A DNA stretch of 64,000 nt, taken from positions 1 through 64,000 of the forward strand of contig CADARP010000015.1 of the NCBI GenBank assembly GCA_902790325.1, given 5' to 3'. The translations under genes were made by a program, and so were the position numbers. The stretch's first letter is position 1, and each line of letters begins with the position of its first letter. The DNA is from Oscillospiraceae bacterium. Lineage in GTDB: Bacteria; Bacillota; Clostridia; Oscillospirales; Acutalibacteraceae. The notes under the pieces are model-generated. The model saw only the letters and a list, made by a program, of their open reading frames with translations, ran no database searches and was not told the DNA's origin. Below, one piece after another: positions 1-8,106 of the stretch.

Positions 1-35
1 GCGGTACGCCGGAAAAGACAACGGACGGATACGGC

Positions 36-57
36 GGGACGATGTGGGCATCGTCCC
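36..57. repeat. Small hairpin repeat
   Basis: A 9-bp perfect stem (GGGACGATG at 36-44, CATCGTCCC at 49-57) with a 4-base loop. It is not followed by a T tract, so it is not an obvious terminator. Elements of this shape are common intergenic repeats in gut Clostridia. Confidence 0.5.
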
Positions 58-89
58 CTACGAATCGGAATTTGTCGGGGTGGCATTCA

Positions 90-215
90 GCAAAACTGCA
101 AGCTAAAGGCTTCCCCTGGGGGAAGCTGTCACGGCGCAGCCGTGACTGATGAGGGAAAGCGCAGTTTGCAGATGAAACCAATTGCTGACATCAACCAGAA
201 AAGTCTTTCCTCATC
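90..215. repeat. REP/MITE-like palindromic repeat, copy 1
   Basis: The left arm holds two hairpins in tandem: a GCTTCCCC/GGGGAAGC stem (about 109-125) and GTCACGGC/GCCGTGAC (128-135 with 139-146), followed by CTGATGAGGGAAA. The inverse of the last motif, TTTCCTCATC, occurs at 206-215, so the arms face each other. A flanking inverted pair, GCAAAACTGC and GCAGTTTGC, encloses the left arm. A second, diverged copy lies near 37583. Sequence similar to the right arm may run on to about 300. No protein is encoded. Confidence 0.65.
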
Positions 216-422
216 CGACCTCGCTTTGCTCGGCCACCTGTCTCGCCTGCCGGCTCGGTCGGCGCTTTTGCCTGCCCGCCCCTTACACAGGAGAGCCATT
301 GATGCTTCATGAATTGCACGTAAATCCGTATAGAGCGTCTTTTTTAGATGTGCGCTGCATCGTCGATTTGTAAATAATTTATGAATTACGATAAATATTG
401 CGGATATTTTGGTAAATATCTA
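216..422. other. Intergenic, no gene recognised
   Basis: The stretch between the repeat and the promoter of the first gene holds only a short open frame (182-373) that overlaps the repeat, has no ribosome-binding site and no recognisable protein features. From about 360 the sequence turns AT-rich, as expected upstream of a promoter. Confidence 0.5.
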
Positions 423-451
423 TTGACATTTTAATTCTCCTGTGGTATGGT
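423..451 (+). promoter_or_regulatory. Sigma-A promoter for the DUF4173 gene
   Basis: TTGACA (423-428), a 17-bp spacer and TATGGT (446-451). It lies about 140 bp upstream of the membrane protein gene, leaving a long leader with no recognised element. Confidence 0.6.
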
Positions 452-589
452 ATGGGCAGGATCGCGGCGGCGTTTCCCGCTTTCCGGAAGCGGGAGCCTG
501 CGTTTTTACCGAATAACGCGACTGCCGAAACGAATCATTTTGCACAATCTGTCTGATACAGGAAGCAATCACTCAAAGGAGGATCGTAT

Positions 590-2230
590 ATGGAACCGAA
601 TCCGAATCTGCCTGTCCATGAACCGCTGCCTGCCTATGTGCCGAAACCGGCAAAGTCAAAACCCGCTTTCGCGCTTGACCGGCGCGACCGTATCTTTGCA
701 TCCGTGCTGTGCGTTGTAACGCTTGTCGGGCTGTCGCCTGCGATCTGCGGCGGCTTCTGGGCGGCCTTCGGCGTGTCGTTTGCGGCGCTGTTCCTGCTGT
801 GCAGCGTCTACCTGCGGCAAAAGGGCACGCAGCCGTCCGCGTTTTCCTGCGTATGCGGCGGCCTCTCGCTCGCCTGCGCCGCCGTCTTTTTCACGACTTC
901 CTCCGCAGCGATCCGCCTGCTGACCGCGTGCGGCGCAGCCGTGCTGTCGGTCGTGTGGTTTTCCGCGCTCGCGGGCAAGCCGATCTTTCCCGGTGAGCTC
1001 GGACTTGCCGGACGCGTACTGCGGACGGCTGCCGGCAGCATCACGCACGCGCCGCGCAGCATCCGCGCCCTGTTCCGCGGCGGCAAACGCTCGAAAACGC
1101 TGCTGGGACTTCTGTGCGCGCTGCCCGTGTTCTGTGTCGTGGTCATGCTGTTGGCGCGTTCCGACGCGGCGTTCGAGGGACTGACGCAGCATCTGTTTGT
1201 CGATTTCGGACGCGTCGTCGTTCGTCTGCTGCTGGCGGCCTGTCTGTTCCCGTTCCTGCTGTCGCTCGGTTTTTCGCTGCGCAAAACGCCGGACGCAGAC
1301 AAGCCGGATCCCGCGCACAAGGGACTGGACACCGGCTTTATCACGTCGTTCCTCGGCCTTTTGAGCGCGGCATATCTTGTCTATCTCTTTTCGCAGCTCG
1401 CCTACTTCGTCAGCGCGTTCTCCGGCATCCTGCCCACGGGCTACACATTCACCTACGCGGAGTATGCGCGGCGCGGCTTCTTTGAGCTGTGCGGGATCGC
1501 GGCGATCAACCTGACGCTTTTATACCTGACGCTGCTGCTCTCGCGCAAAACGGACGGCAGACTGCCCGCGGTGCTGCGTGCGCTCGGCGCGTTCATCGAC
1601 GTGTTCACGCTGTTCCTCATCTGCACGGCAATGGCGAAGATGCTCCTGTATATCCGGCAGTACGGCGCAACCGTGCTGCGCCTGGGCACGAGCGCCTTTA
1701 TGTTGTTCATGGCGGTCGTTTTCCTCGCGCTGCTGGTGCGTTTCTTTGTGCCGAAGGTGCGTGTGCTGCCGGTCGCCGCCGTGACCGCTGCGGTCATCCT
1801 GCTCGTGCTGGGGATCGGGAATCTGCCCGGTTTCTGCGCGCGGTATAATTACACGCATTACAGGAACGGCAGCCTGCCGACGATCGACACAGTGTATCTG
1901 GGCGATCTCGGCGACGAAGGCATTCCTTATCTCCTGCTGCTGCGGGACGACGCGGACAAAGAGACCGCAAACGGTGCGTGCGTCATGCTGTACCGCGCTG
2001 TGTTTGAGCGGTACGAGGGGGAGCTGCACACGATCTATACCGCCGGTGTCGGCACGCGCACGGTGTTCGAGTCGGAAGGCAAAAAGTACGGCAGTCTCTA
2101 CCAATGGAACCTGCCGCGCGCTCGCGCCTACGCCGCGCTCGACAAACTGCTGCGCGATGAACCGACATTCATGGGCGACAACGCCGAGGAAGGCGAACTG
2201 TGGCGGGATGATTATCCGGGCATGTTCTGA
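590..2230 (+). CDS. DUF4173/DUF4153-type polytopic membrane protein
   Basis: 546 residues. A short hydrophilic N terminus is followed by about ten hydrophobic segments to about residue 415. A C-terminal extracellular-looking tail then carries the family-like pattern ARYN...DTVYL.DLGDEGIPYLL. DUF4173/4153 proteins are membrane proteins of unknown function, often next to two-component systems; here an AgrC/AgrA-type pair lies immediately downstream, convergent. The start follows CAAAGGAGG at the correct distance. A terminator hairpin follows the stop. The function is not known; only the family assignment is offered. Confidence 0.75.
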   Translation: MEPNPNLPVHEPLPAYVPKPAKSKPAFALDRRDRIFASVLCVVTLVGLSPAICGGFWAAFGVSFAALFLLCSVYLRQKGTQPSAFSCVCGGLSLACAAVFFTTSSAAIRLLTACGAAVLSVVWFSALAGKPIFPGELGLAGRVLRTAAGSITHAPRSIRALFRGGKRSKTLLGLLCALPVFCVVVMLLARSDAAFEGLTQHLFVDFGRVVVRLLLAACLFPFLLSLGFSLRKTPDADKPDPAHKGLDTGFITSFLGLLSAAYLVYLFSQLAYFVSAFSGILPTGYTFTYAEYARRGFFELCGIAAINLTLLYLTLLLSRKTDGRLPAVLRALGAFIDVFTLFLICTAMAKMLLYIRQYGATVLRLGTSAFMLFMAVVFLALLVRFFVPKVRVLPVAAVTAAVILLVLGIGNLPGFCARYNYTHYRNGSLPTIDTVYLGDLGDEGIPYLLLLRDDADKETANGACVMLYRAVFERYEGELHTIYTAGVGTRTVFESEGKKYGSLYQWNLPRARAYAALDKLLRDEPTFMGDNAEEGELWRDDYPGMF

Positions 2231-2241
2231 CCGCGTAAAAA

Positions 2242-2281
2242 GACGCCGTACCCTCCGCTTTCGGAAGGTATGGCGTTTTTT
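2242..2281. terminator. Bidirectional terminator
   Basis: An imperfect hairpin (ACGCCGTACC pairing with GGTATGGCGT) followed by a T tract on the plus strand. The reverse complement also ends in CTTTTTAC, so it can serve both the plus-strand membrane protein and the minus-strand histidine kinase. Confidence 0.7.
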
Positions 2282-2342
2282 CATTCTTAAAAAGGCAATA
2301 TCCCCTGTCACACGGAACGGGGCAGGCGCGGTCGGGCTGATT

Positions 2343-3668
2343 TCATACGGCATTCGGGACGTCGTTCCGGTTGTCGAGGCCGATCTCGATGCGGAACGTG
2401 TGGTCTTGCCACGAAATGGAGACGGTGCCGTCGTACGCCTCGGCGACGGTGCGGATGCTCTGCAGGCCGAACCCGTGGCGGTGCGCGTCGTCCTTGTCGG
2501 AACGCAGATCGCGGACGTCGCCGCTTTCCTGCGCCGTGGGATTCTGCACGCTGACAAAGATGCGCTGCATGCGCGTCTGCAGCGTCACGTCGACGGTGCG
2601 GTCGACGGCGGTTTCGTCGATCTTGGCAACGGCTTCGATCGCATTATCGACAGCGTTGCCGAGCAGGACGCCCAACTGCATGACGTCGATGCCGATCGGC
2701 TCCTGCATCTGCGTGCGGATGCGCAGCGCGATCCCGTGCTGTGCGGCGTCGCTTTGCTTGCTCTGCAGTACGGCGTCCAGTACGGGATTGCCGGTATCGA
2801 CCACGCATGCGGCGGCCTGTGTGATGGCAGCGATCTCCCGCTCGAGCGCCGTCTTCGCCTGTTCGACGTCGCCCGCCTGCAGCAGCCCCGACAGCGCGAG
2901 CATCTTGTTCTTTTCGTCGTGGCGCAGTTTGCGCGTCTCGGTCTGGTACCGATACAGCGCGTTGTAGTGCTCGATCTGTTGCCGCAGTTGTGCCTTCGCA
3001 TAGCGCAGCGCTTCCTTCGTGCGGATGTAGTCGCTCTGCTGCTCGATCACACGGAACAGGATGATGTTGGCTGCCAAGAGAATCACCGTCGCGCTCGTGC
3101 TCAATACACTGTATCGGCGCGTCTGCAAAGAGTCTACGGTCAGAGCGAAGAATAAAAACGTCAGGATCGTTCCGATCGGGAACAGCAGCATCGGCGCCGC
3201 AACGGGACCGGACGTGTCGGTCTGTTTGCGCAGTCTGCCGAAGCGAAACAGCGCGACGATCACCAGCACGATGAATTTGCTCGTAAACGTCCCTGTTGCA
3301 AAAACGACCATATTGCTCTGCACATCGCCGACTTCGGTATGCAGTGCAGCGCCTATCAGAATCTCGAAAGCGATCTCCGCTGCACTGCTCAGAACGAACA
3401 GAATCACGGATTCCAGCAGTTTCCAGCCCCATTTGGACACATACAGCAGCGATAACAGAATATCAATCACCAGTGCGATCGCCACCGTCAGCACAACCGA
3501 CTTGCCCAAAAAGAATACGTTGCCGAAAAACTGCACCGACAGGATCGCCGCGCCGAGCACGAGCGACTTTTTCTGCGAAAACCGGCGCGGGTGCAGCGCG
3601 CCGAAGAACAGACAGGCTATATACCACTCGAGCAAATTGCTCGCAAAGATGATCGCGTATCGGAGCAT
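2343..3668 (-). CDS. AgrC-like sensor histidine kinase (GHKL ATPase)
   Basis: 441 residues. Six or so membrane spans fill residues 1-210, then a short coiled stretch leads to LRHDEKNKM, with the probable phospho-acceptor His250. A GHKL ATPase domain follows, with an N box (LGNAVDNAIEA, about 335) and a G box (HGFGLQSI). This is the layout of peptide-sensing HPK10 kinases such as AgrC and of related citrate-type sensors. ATG 3668 is preferred over the upstream in-frame GTG at 3677, because AGGAA lies about 10 bases before the ATG but abuts the GTG. It follows the response regulator gene almost directly, so the two are co-transcribed. No agrB or agrD gene is visible nearby, so the ligand is unknown. 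Confidence 0.85.
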   Translation of the reverse strand: MLRYAIIFASNLLEWYIACLFFGALHPRRFSQKKSLVLGAAILSVQFFGNVFFLGKSVVLTVAIALVIDILLSLLYVSKWGWKLLESVILFVLSSAAEIAFEILIGAALHTEVGDVQSNMVVFATGTFTSKFIVLVIVALFRFGRLRKQTDTSGPVAAPMLLFPIGTILTFLFFALTVDSLQTRRYSVLSTSATVILLAANIILFRVIEQQSDYIRTKEALRYAKAQLRQQIEHYNALYRYQTETRKLRHDEKNKMLALSGLLQAGDVEQAKTALEREIAAITQAAACVVDTGNPVLDAVLQSKQSDAAQHGIALRIRTQMQEPIGIDVMQLGVLLGNAVDNAIEAVAKIDETAVDRTVDVTLQTRMQRIFVSVQNPTAQESGDVRDLRSDKDDAHRHGFGLQSIRTVAEAYDGTVSISWQDHTFRIEIGLDNRNDVPNAV

Positions 3669-3670
3669 GT

Positions 3671-4378
3671 TTACCACTTCCTGTTACCCAAATAATGATC
3701 GTACGCGCGCAGCAGCTCCCGGCGCTTGCGCACGCTGCAAAAGACGGTCTCGCCGTTTTCCAGCACGATCCTGTCCTGCTCGATGTGTTCGATCCTGTCC
3801 ATGTTCACAAGGAACGACGCATGCGGTGCGGCAAAGCCGCTCTGCACGAGGATGGGCGCATAGTCGCCGAGCTTGCCGACCGTCTCCAGCACCCCGTCCG
3901 TCGTGTGAAAATAGACGTGCCGACGCGCTCCCTCGACGTACAGGATCTGCCGCACGGGCACCGTAAAACGGTTTTCCTTATACCGCAGACGGATGACGGC
4001 GTGCAGATCGAGAAACCGCGTTTCGGCACGGCGGCAGACGGCGGCGAAGTCCTCCGGCTGCACAGGCTTGAGGAGATAATGCAGCGCGCCCACCGGAAAC
4101 GCGTCGAAAACGTATTGCCGGTGGCTCGACACAAACACGATCATCACGTCGGGGTCGGCCTGCCGCACAAACTTCGCCGCCTCGATACCGCTGAACGCAC
4201 CCATCTCGACGTCGAGGAACACAAGGTCGAAGGGCTTGTCCATCCGATAGGCTTCGGCCAGTTCTTCGCCCGTATACAGGCTCGTGACCGCGGACACGCT
4301 CTGCAGCCCGCCTGTGTCCAGCAGACGCCGCAGCTGCGCGTGCACGGCGCTGTCGTCGTCACAGATACAGATACGCAT
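3671..4378 (-). CDS. LytTR-family response regulator (AgrA/LytR-like)
   Basis: 235 residues. The receiver domain spans residues 1-120 with acidic pocket DDD at 7-9, phospho-acceptor Asp56 (VFLDVEM) and a conserved Lys in LLKPVQ. The C-terminal LytTR DNA-binding domain spans about 130-235 (RLRYKENRFTVPVRQILYVEG, SFLVNMDRIEH). LytTR proteins bind pairs of 9-bp direct repeats spaced by 12-13 bp, and such repeats occur upstream of this gene. Its start follows GAGGTGA. It is the first gene of the two-gene operon with the kinase and probably activates its own promoter; other targets cannot be read from the window. Confidence 0.9.
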   Translation of the reverse strand: MRICICDDDSAVHAQLRRLLDTGGLQSVSAVTSLYTGEELAEAYRMDKPFDLVFLDVEMGAFSGIEAAKFVRQADPDVMIVFVSSHRQYVFDAFPVGALHYLLKPVQPEDFAAVCRRAETRFLDLHAVIRLRYKENRFTVPVRQILYVEGARRHVYFHTTDGVLETVGKLGDYAPILVQSGFAAPHASFLVNMDRIEHIEQDRIVLENGETVFCSVRKRRELLRAYDHYLGNRKW

Positions 4379-4413
4379 ACCGTCACCTCGAAAAGCAGAT
4401 CTCTTTTACGGAA

Positions 4414-4442
4414 AGTATACCAAACGGCGCCGCAAAAGTAAA
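4414..4442 (-). promoter_or_regulatory. Promoter of the two-component operon
   Basis: On the minus strand a weak -35 TTTACT (4437-4442), a 17-bp spacer and a good -10 TATACT (4414-4419). The poor -35 fits an activator-dependent promoter; a TGCAAAAGT element (4445-4453) lies immediately upstream. Confidence 0.6.
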
Positions 4443-4444
4443 GC

Positions 4445-4525
4445 ACTTTTGCATAAATTGCACAGATTTATTTTTTGATTTTTGTGCAATATGACACTTT
4501 TGCAGATAGAACCGACATTTTTGCA
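4445..4525. promoter_or_regulatory. Candidate LytTR-binding direct repeats
   Basis: ACTTTTGCA at 4445-4453 and again at 4496-4504, and ATTTTTGCA at 4517-4525. The last two are 9-mers separated by exactly 12 bp, the architecture recognised by LytTR regulators, and all three lie upstream of the -35 of the response regulator gene. The base sequence differs from the classical AgrA consensus, so this is inference from spacing, repetition and position. Confidence 0.5.
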
Positions 4526-4665
4526 GTTGGACTCTGGTTTGCCGCGGATCACGGCGCGCTGCGCAGCCGATCCGTTTTCCGCGAGGAAGGCGGCAGACTT
4601 GTATGCCTGCCCCGTGAGAAACCAAAGCGGAACGCATTTTACCCCACAGAGATCCGTAAAGAAAA
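4526..4665. other. Intergenic, no gene recognised
   Basis: This completes the 337-bp gap between the response regulator start and the CDF gene end. Apart from the promoter, the repeats and the terminator listed separately, nothing with a start codon, ribosome-binding site and coding character is seen; in particular no AgrD-like peptide gene. Confidence 0.5.
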
Positions 4666-4700
4666 AAGGACTGCGCCTGTTTTGCAGGTTCACAGTCCTT
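4660..4700 (-). terminator. Terminator of the CDF transporter gene
   Basis: On the minus strand AAGGACTG pairs with CAGTCCTT around an inner CCTG/CAGG stem, directly followed by a run of T. This is a strong intrinsic terminator just after the stop at 4716. Confidence 0.85.
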
Positions 4701-4715
4701 CTCTGCTGTTTTATC

Positions 4716-5831
4716 TTAAAAGTCGATATCCATCGTCATGTGGATCGTGTAGTCGGGATAGGCCGCCTGCACGTCCTTTTGGATCTGCGCGAAGACCGCG
4801 TGTCGATCCGGCAGCGAATAGTCGAGGATCACGTCGAAACCGATCGTTTTCTTTTCCACATCGGCATAAAAGCCGTGGATCTGCAGAACGCCTTCGTGCC
4901 GGAGCACGATGCGCGTCACCGCCTCGCGCAGCGCGCCCACCGCGTCGTCCGTCGTGTTGTGCGAATAGATGCCGATGCCCGCCAGCAGCACGCCCTTCTG
5001 TTGGTACACGCGGTCCGCGATGCGCCGCTCCATCAGGTCGATCTCGTCGGCAGTCATTGTGTCGTCCACCTCGACGTGCACGGAGCCGATATACCGCTCG
5101 GGGCCGTAGGAGTGCAGGATCAGATCGTACGCGCCGTGCACGGCCGGTTCCTCGCAGATCACCTGCCGGATCTCCTCAAGGAACTCCGGGTCGACGCGCC
5201 TGCCGAGCAGCTCGTTGACCGTTTCGCGCATCATCCCGAAACCCGCCTTCAAAATGAACGCGGAGATCAGCACGCCCACATAAGCCTCAAGACTGACGCC
5301 CGTCCACAGATAGATCAGCGTGGACACAAGCACCGAACCGGACAGGATCGCGTCATACAGCGCGTCCGTGCCGGATGCGATCAGCGAACCGGAGTTGACC
5401 GCTTTGCCGACGCGCTTGTAATACGTGCCCAGGACCAGCTTGACCGCGATCGCCGCCGCCAGCACCGCCAGCGTCACCCACGTGTGGTTTGCCGGCTGCG
5501 GCTGCACGATCTTCTTGATCGACTCCACCAGCGCCGTGATACCGGCATACAGCACGATCGCCGCAACGACCATCGTGCCGAGATACTCGATCCTGCCGTG
5601 TCCGAGCGGGTGCTTTTTGTCGGGCATGCGTCCGGCGAGCTTCGTGCCCGCGATCGTCACGATCGACGAGATCGCGTCGCTGAGGTTGTTGACCGCGTCG
5701 AGCGTCATGGCAATCGAATGCGCCAGAAGGCCCACCGTCGCCTTGAACGCCGACAGCAGCACATTGGCAAGGATACCGATCACGCTTGTGCGGATAATGA
5801 CCGCATCACGCGACAGCTCCGTTTTCTGCAT
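4716..5831 (-). CDS. Cation diffusion facilitator (CDF) metal/proton antiporter
   Basis: 371 residues. Six predicted membrane helices lie in residues 10-210, with metal-site patterns DAVNNLSDAISS in TM2 and the family signature HPLGHGRIEY before TM3. A cytoplasmic C-terminal domain (about 215-290) contains the expected beta-alpha pattern with VHVEVDDTM. A further ~70-residue tail (VLRHEGVLQIHGFYAD.., to the end) repeats the metallochaperone-like fold, which makes the protein longer than the usual ~300 residues. The substrate could be Mn, Fe or Zn; the Asn/Asp composition of the site does not settle it. It is transcribed alone, with a clear terminator. Confidence 0.88.
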   Translation of the reverse strand: MQKTELSRDAVIIRTSVIGILANVLLSAFKATVGLLAHSIAMTLDAVNNLSDAISSIVTIAGTKLAGRMPDKKHPLGHGRIEYLGTMVVAAIVLYAGITALVESIKKIVQPQPANHTWVTLAVLAAAIAVKLVLGTYYKRVGKAVNSGSLIASGTDALYDAILSGSVLVSTLIYLWTGVSLEAYVGVLISAFILKAGFGMMRETVNELLGRRVDPEFLEEIRQVICEEPAVHGAYDLILHSYGPERYIGSVHVEVDDTMTADEIDLMERRIADRVYQQKGVLLAGIGIYSHNTTDDAVGALREAVTRIVLRHEGVLQIHGFYADVEKKTIGFDVILDYSLPDRHAVFAQIQKDVQAAYPDYTIHMTMDIDF

Positions 5832-6097
5832 AGAGACCCCTTCTTATATCCGAATATCGAGCGTATGCGCAAGGCGGACGTCGGGTTTTCCGTACCGCGC
5901 CGTCCGCGCGTGTTGCGCATCGCATCATGGTTATGCGCCCTGTATGTATCGTATGCCTATTATACCGCAGCGTCTGTGGGATTGCAACACACGGGAAAGG
6001 CAAAATAATTTTCTTTTATTCTCATTTAGAAATAATAATACAAAAAAATATGTCATAATGAATATATCTAACTTTTTTGGAAATTTGGTGCTTCAGA
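5832..6097. other. Divergent intergenic region
   Basis: It separates the CDF gene from the plus-strand HD operon. The half next to the HD gene (about 6005-6080) is very AT-rich and contains CATAAT at 6054-6059 as a possible -10, but no convincing -35. No gene or repeat is recognised. Confidence 0.4.
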
Positions 6098-6604
6098 ATG
6101 GATATTACCCGCGAGTATAAATATATCGACCGCTTCGTGCGGTACACGAGAGATCTGCTGTGCGACCCGCTCGTCGAGAGCATGAAGCAGTACCGCCACC
6201 ACGGCGACACAAGCACGCACTACCACAGCGTGTTCGTCGCGTACAGCGTGTGCAAGATGTGCACCGATCTGCACGCATGGGACGCACGCGACATCGTGCG
6301 CGCGTCGCTCCTGCATGACTTTTACCTGTATGAATGGTACACCGAGAAGCATGACGAGAATCACATCTGGTACCACCCGAAGGAATCGGTCAAAAACATC
6401 GAGGCGCACTTCGGCCCCATGCGCGGCGTGCAGCGCAACATGATCCTGGCGCATATGTTCCCGCTGTGCAAAGAATTGCCGCATTCGTCCGGCGCGTGGA
6501 TGCTCACGCTCGCGGACAAGCGCTGCGCGTGCGAGGACTATCTCGGCGCGTCGCGGCGGTTCCGTCCCGTTTATGACGAGATCGATCGGAGGGCTAAACT
6601 ATGA
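6098..6604 (+). CDS. HD-domain phosphohydrolase-like protein
   Basis: 168 residues. An HD domain is indicated by the early His pair in YRHHGDTSTHYHS, the central LLHDFYLYEW (the HD doublet) and a C-terminal LTLADKRCA that supplies the last Asp. HD proteins are metal-dependent phosphohydrolases acting on nucleotides or related substrates; the substrate here cannot be deduced. ATG 6098 is preferred over TTG 6077 because the conserved sequence begins there; neither has a strong ribosome-binding site. Its stop overlaps the next start (ATGA at 6601-6604), so translation is coupled to the membrane protein that follows. Confidence 0.75.
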   Translation: MDITREYKYIDRFVRYTRDLLCDPLVESMKQYRHHGDTSTHYHSVFVAYSVCKMCTDLHAWDARDIVRASLLHDFYLYEWYTEKHDENHIWYHPKESVKNIEAHFGPMRGVQRNMILAHMFPLCKELPHSSGAWMLTLADKRCACEDYLGASRRFRPVYDEIDRRAKL

Positions 6605-7500
6605 TCTTTTACGCCTGCCGCTACTTTTTGTGGTTCATTCTCTACAGCGTTCTCGGATGGGTGACGGAAACGCTGCTGTATATGCTGCGCGACGGCAAAG
6701 TCGTCAAGCGCGGATTCCTGTTCGGGCCGCTCTGCCCGATCTACGGCTTCGCGTGCTGCCTGTGCGTGATGGCGATGTACGGCCGCATCAACAACGTCAT
6801 CCTGCTGTTCCTGGCGGGCATGGGCATCATGAGCACGCTCGAATACGTCACGCATTTCGTGATGGAAAAATTCTTTCACGCGATGTGGTGGGACTACTCC
6901 AACCGCCGTTTCAACATCAAAGGCCGCATCTACCTCAAGGGCTGCCTGCTGTTCGGGCTTGCGGCCGTGCTGCTGATCAAGGTCGTGCAGCCGTTCTTTG
7001 TGCAGTTGACCGTCTGGATCCCGCGCACGGCGCTGTACTGGATCTGCTTCGTGCTGTATACGATCCTGATCATCGACGTGTCCGTGATGGTCTCCGACCT
7101 CAAGCAGACGGCGCTCGCGCTCAAAACGTTCCAGGCAGAGCTGGCGTCTACGGTGCAGAAGGGCGTCGATCAGACGGGCGAACAGATCGAAAACGTCAAA
7201 AAGACGATCATGGAATCGGAGATCTATACCCGCATGATGAAAGCGCGGGCAAAGGAGAATCCGTGGCTCAAGCGGTTCAAGAAGCGGTACCCGAACTTCA
7301 CGTTCAAAAAGTACAAGTATATCCTCGACCTGATCGCCGATCCGCCGCAGGAAAACAAGGGTCGAAAAGACCTCAAGCTCTACGGCACGGCCGATACCCT
7401 GCCCGGCTCAGAAGCGGAAGAGAAGGCGGATACGACGGAAACGGACGAAGCGCAGGAAAAAGCGTCCGGCGAATCCGAACAGGAGAACACGGAATCATGA
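6601..7500 (+). CDS. PF06541-type (putative ABC-transporter type IV) membrane protein
   Basis: 299 residues. The N terminus (YFLWFILYSVLGWVTE..., then RGFLFGPLCPIYGFA) is characteristic of the PF06541 family, which has five or six membrane spans. They fill residues 5-165. The remainder is a charged cytoplasmic tail that may be coiled (about 170-240) and ends in a Glu/Ala-rich acidic stretch. The family name rests on weak similarity to ABC permeases; no ATPase or binding protein gene is adjacent, so transport is not shown. GGAGG sits 8 bases before the start; the stop overlaps the next gene (ATGA, 7497-7500). Confidence 0.8.
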   Translation: MIFYACRYFLWFILYSVLGWVTETLLYMLRDGKVVKRGFLFGPLCPIYGFACCLCVMAMYGRINNVILLFLAGMGIMSTLEYVTHFVMEKFFHAMWWDYSNRRFNIKGRIYLKGCLLFGLAAVLLIKVVQPFFVQLTVWIPRTALYWICFVLYTILIIDVSVMVSDLKQTALALKTFQAELASTVQKGVDQTGEQIENVKKTIMESEIYTRMMKARAKENPWLKRFKKRYPNFTFKKYKYILDLIADPPQENKGRKDLKLYGTADTLPGSEAEEKADTTETDEAQEKASGESEQENTES

Positions 7501-8045
7501 AAAGTCTGCGCATCCTGTTCATCGGCAACAGCCACACGTATTATAACGACATGCCTCTGCTGGTCAAACGCCGTGCCGAAAACGCGGGGTACGACTGCCG
7601 CGTCGCCATGCTTGCCCATCCGGGCTGGTACCTCGCGCAGCATGCCGAATGGCCGGAAGCCCGTTTCAACATCCTGTACGGAGGCTATGACTACGTCGTC
7701 CTGCAGGAGCACGCGCATCCGTTCGGTCCGGTGGAAACATACCACGAAGGCGCAGCCGCGCTGAACGATCTGATCCGCAAGGCCGGAAGCGTTCCCGTAC
7801 TGTACGCAACGTGGTCGGAAAAAGCCAAACCCGAAATGCAGGCGGTCATGAACGAAGTGCATGAGACGGTCGCGAAGGAGATCGGCGCGCTGCTCGCGCC
7901 CGTCGGCGAAAACTGGCTGCAATACAAAGAGAATCATCCCGATTTGGAGCTGTACGCCGACGACGGCGAACACGCGTCTGCGGCAGGTTCCGATTTTGCG
8001 GCAAGCGTCATCTGGGAGACGATAGAAAAAGATCAACGCAAATAA
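7497..8045 (+). CDS. SGNH/GDSL-family hydrolase (DUF4886-like)
   Basis: 182 residues. The N terminus LRILFIGNSHTYYNDMP carries the nucleophile block (Ser in GNSHT), the middle has DYVVLQEHAHPFG, and the C terminus has DDGEHASAAGSDFAA, supplying the Asp/His pair of an SGNH catalytic triad. There is no signal peptide, so it should act in the cytoplasm. It probably hydrolyses an ester or amide bond; the substrate is unknown. It is translationally coupled to the upstream membrane protein, giving an HD - membrane protein - esterase operon. Confidence 0.8.
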   Translation: MKSLRILFIGNSHTYYNDMPLLVKRRAENAGYDCRVAMLAHPGWYLAQHAEWPEARFNILYGGYDYVVLQEHAHPFGPVETYHEGAAALNDLIRKAGSVPVLYATWSEKAKPEMQAVMNEVHETVAKEIGALLAPVGENWLQYKENHPDLELYADDGEHASAAGSDFAASVIWETIEKDQRK

Positions 8046-8053
8046 CGTCCAAG

Positions 8054-8096
8054 CGGTGAGTTCGAGACCTTCCTCACCTTAAACAAAACTAAAGGA
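8054..8096 (+). promoter_or_regulatory. preQ1-I riboswitch-like leader of queT
   Basis: Stem GGTGAG (8055-8060) pairs with CTCACC (8073-8078) around a loop beginning TTCGAGACC. The A-rich tail AAACAAAACTAAAGGAG carries the CTAAAGGAG end that in preQ1-I switches folds back into the loop and hides the ribosome-binding site. Size, order of elements and the downstream queuosine-transport gene match the class I preQ1 aptamer. Ligand binding would block translation of queT while leaving the upstream operon untouched. Confidence 0.75.
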
Positions 8097-8106
8097 GAAA
8101 ACAAAA

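Noticed and set aside
182-373. A 63-codon protein at the window start
   Set aside because: It overlaps the repeat element, has no ribosome-binding site, and its composition is that of the repeat arm.
4379-4715. An agrD/agrB quorum-peptide gene next to the AgrC/AgrA-like pair
   Set aside because: I read all frames in this gap and beside the kinase; no small Cys-containing peptide with a start and ribosome-binding site and no AgrB-like protease is present.
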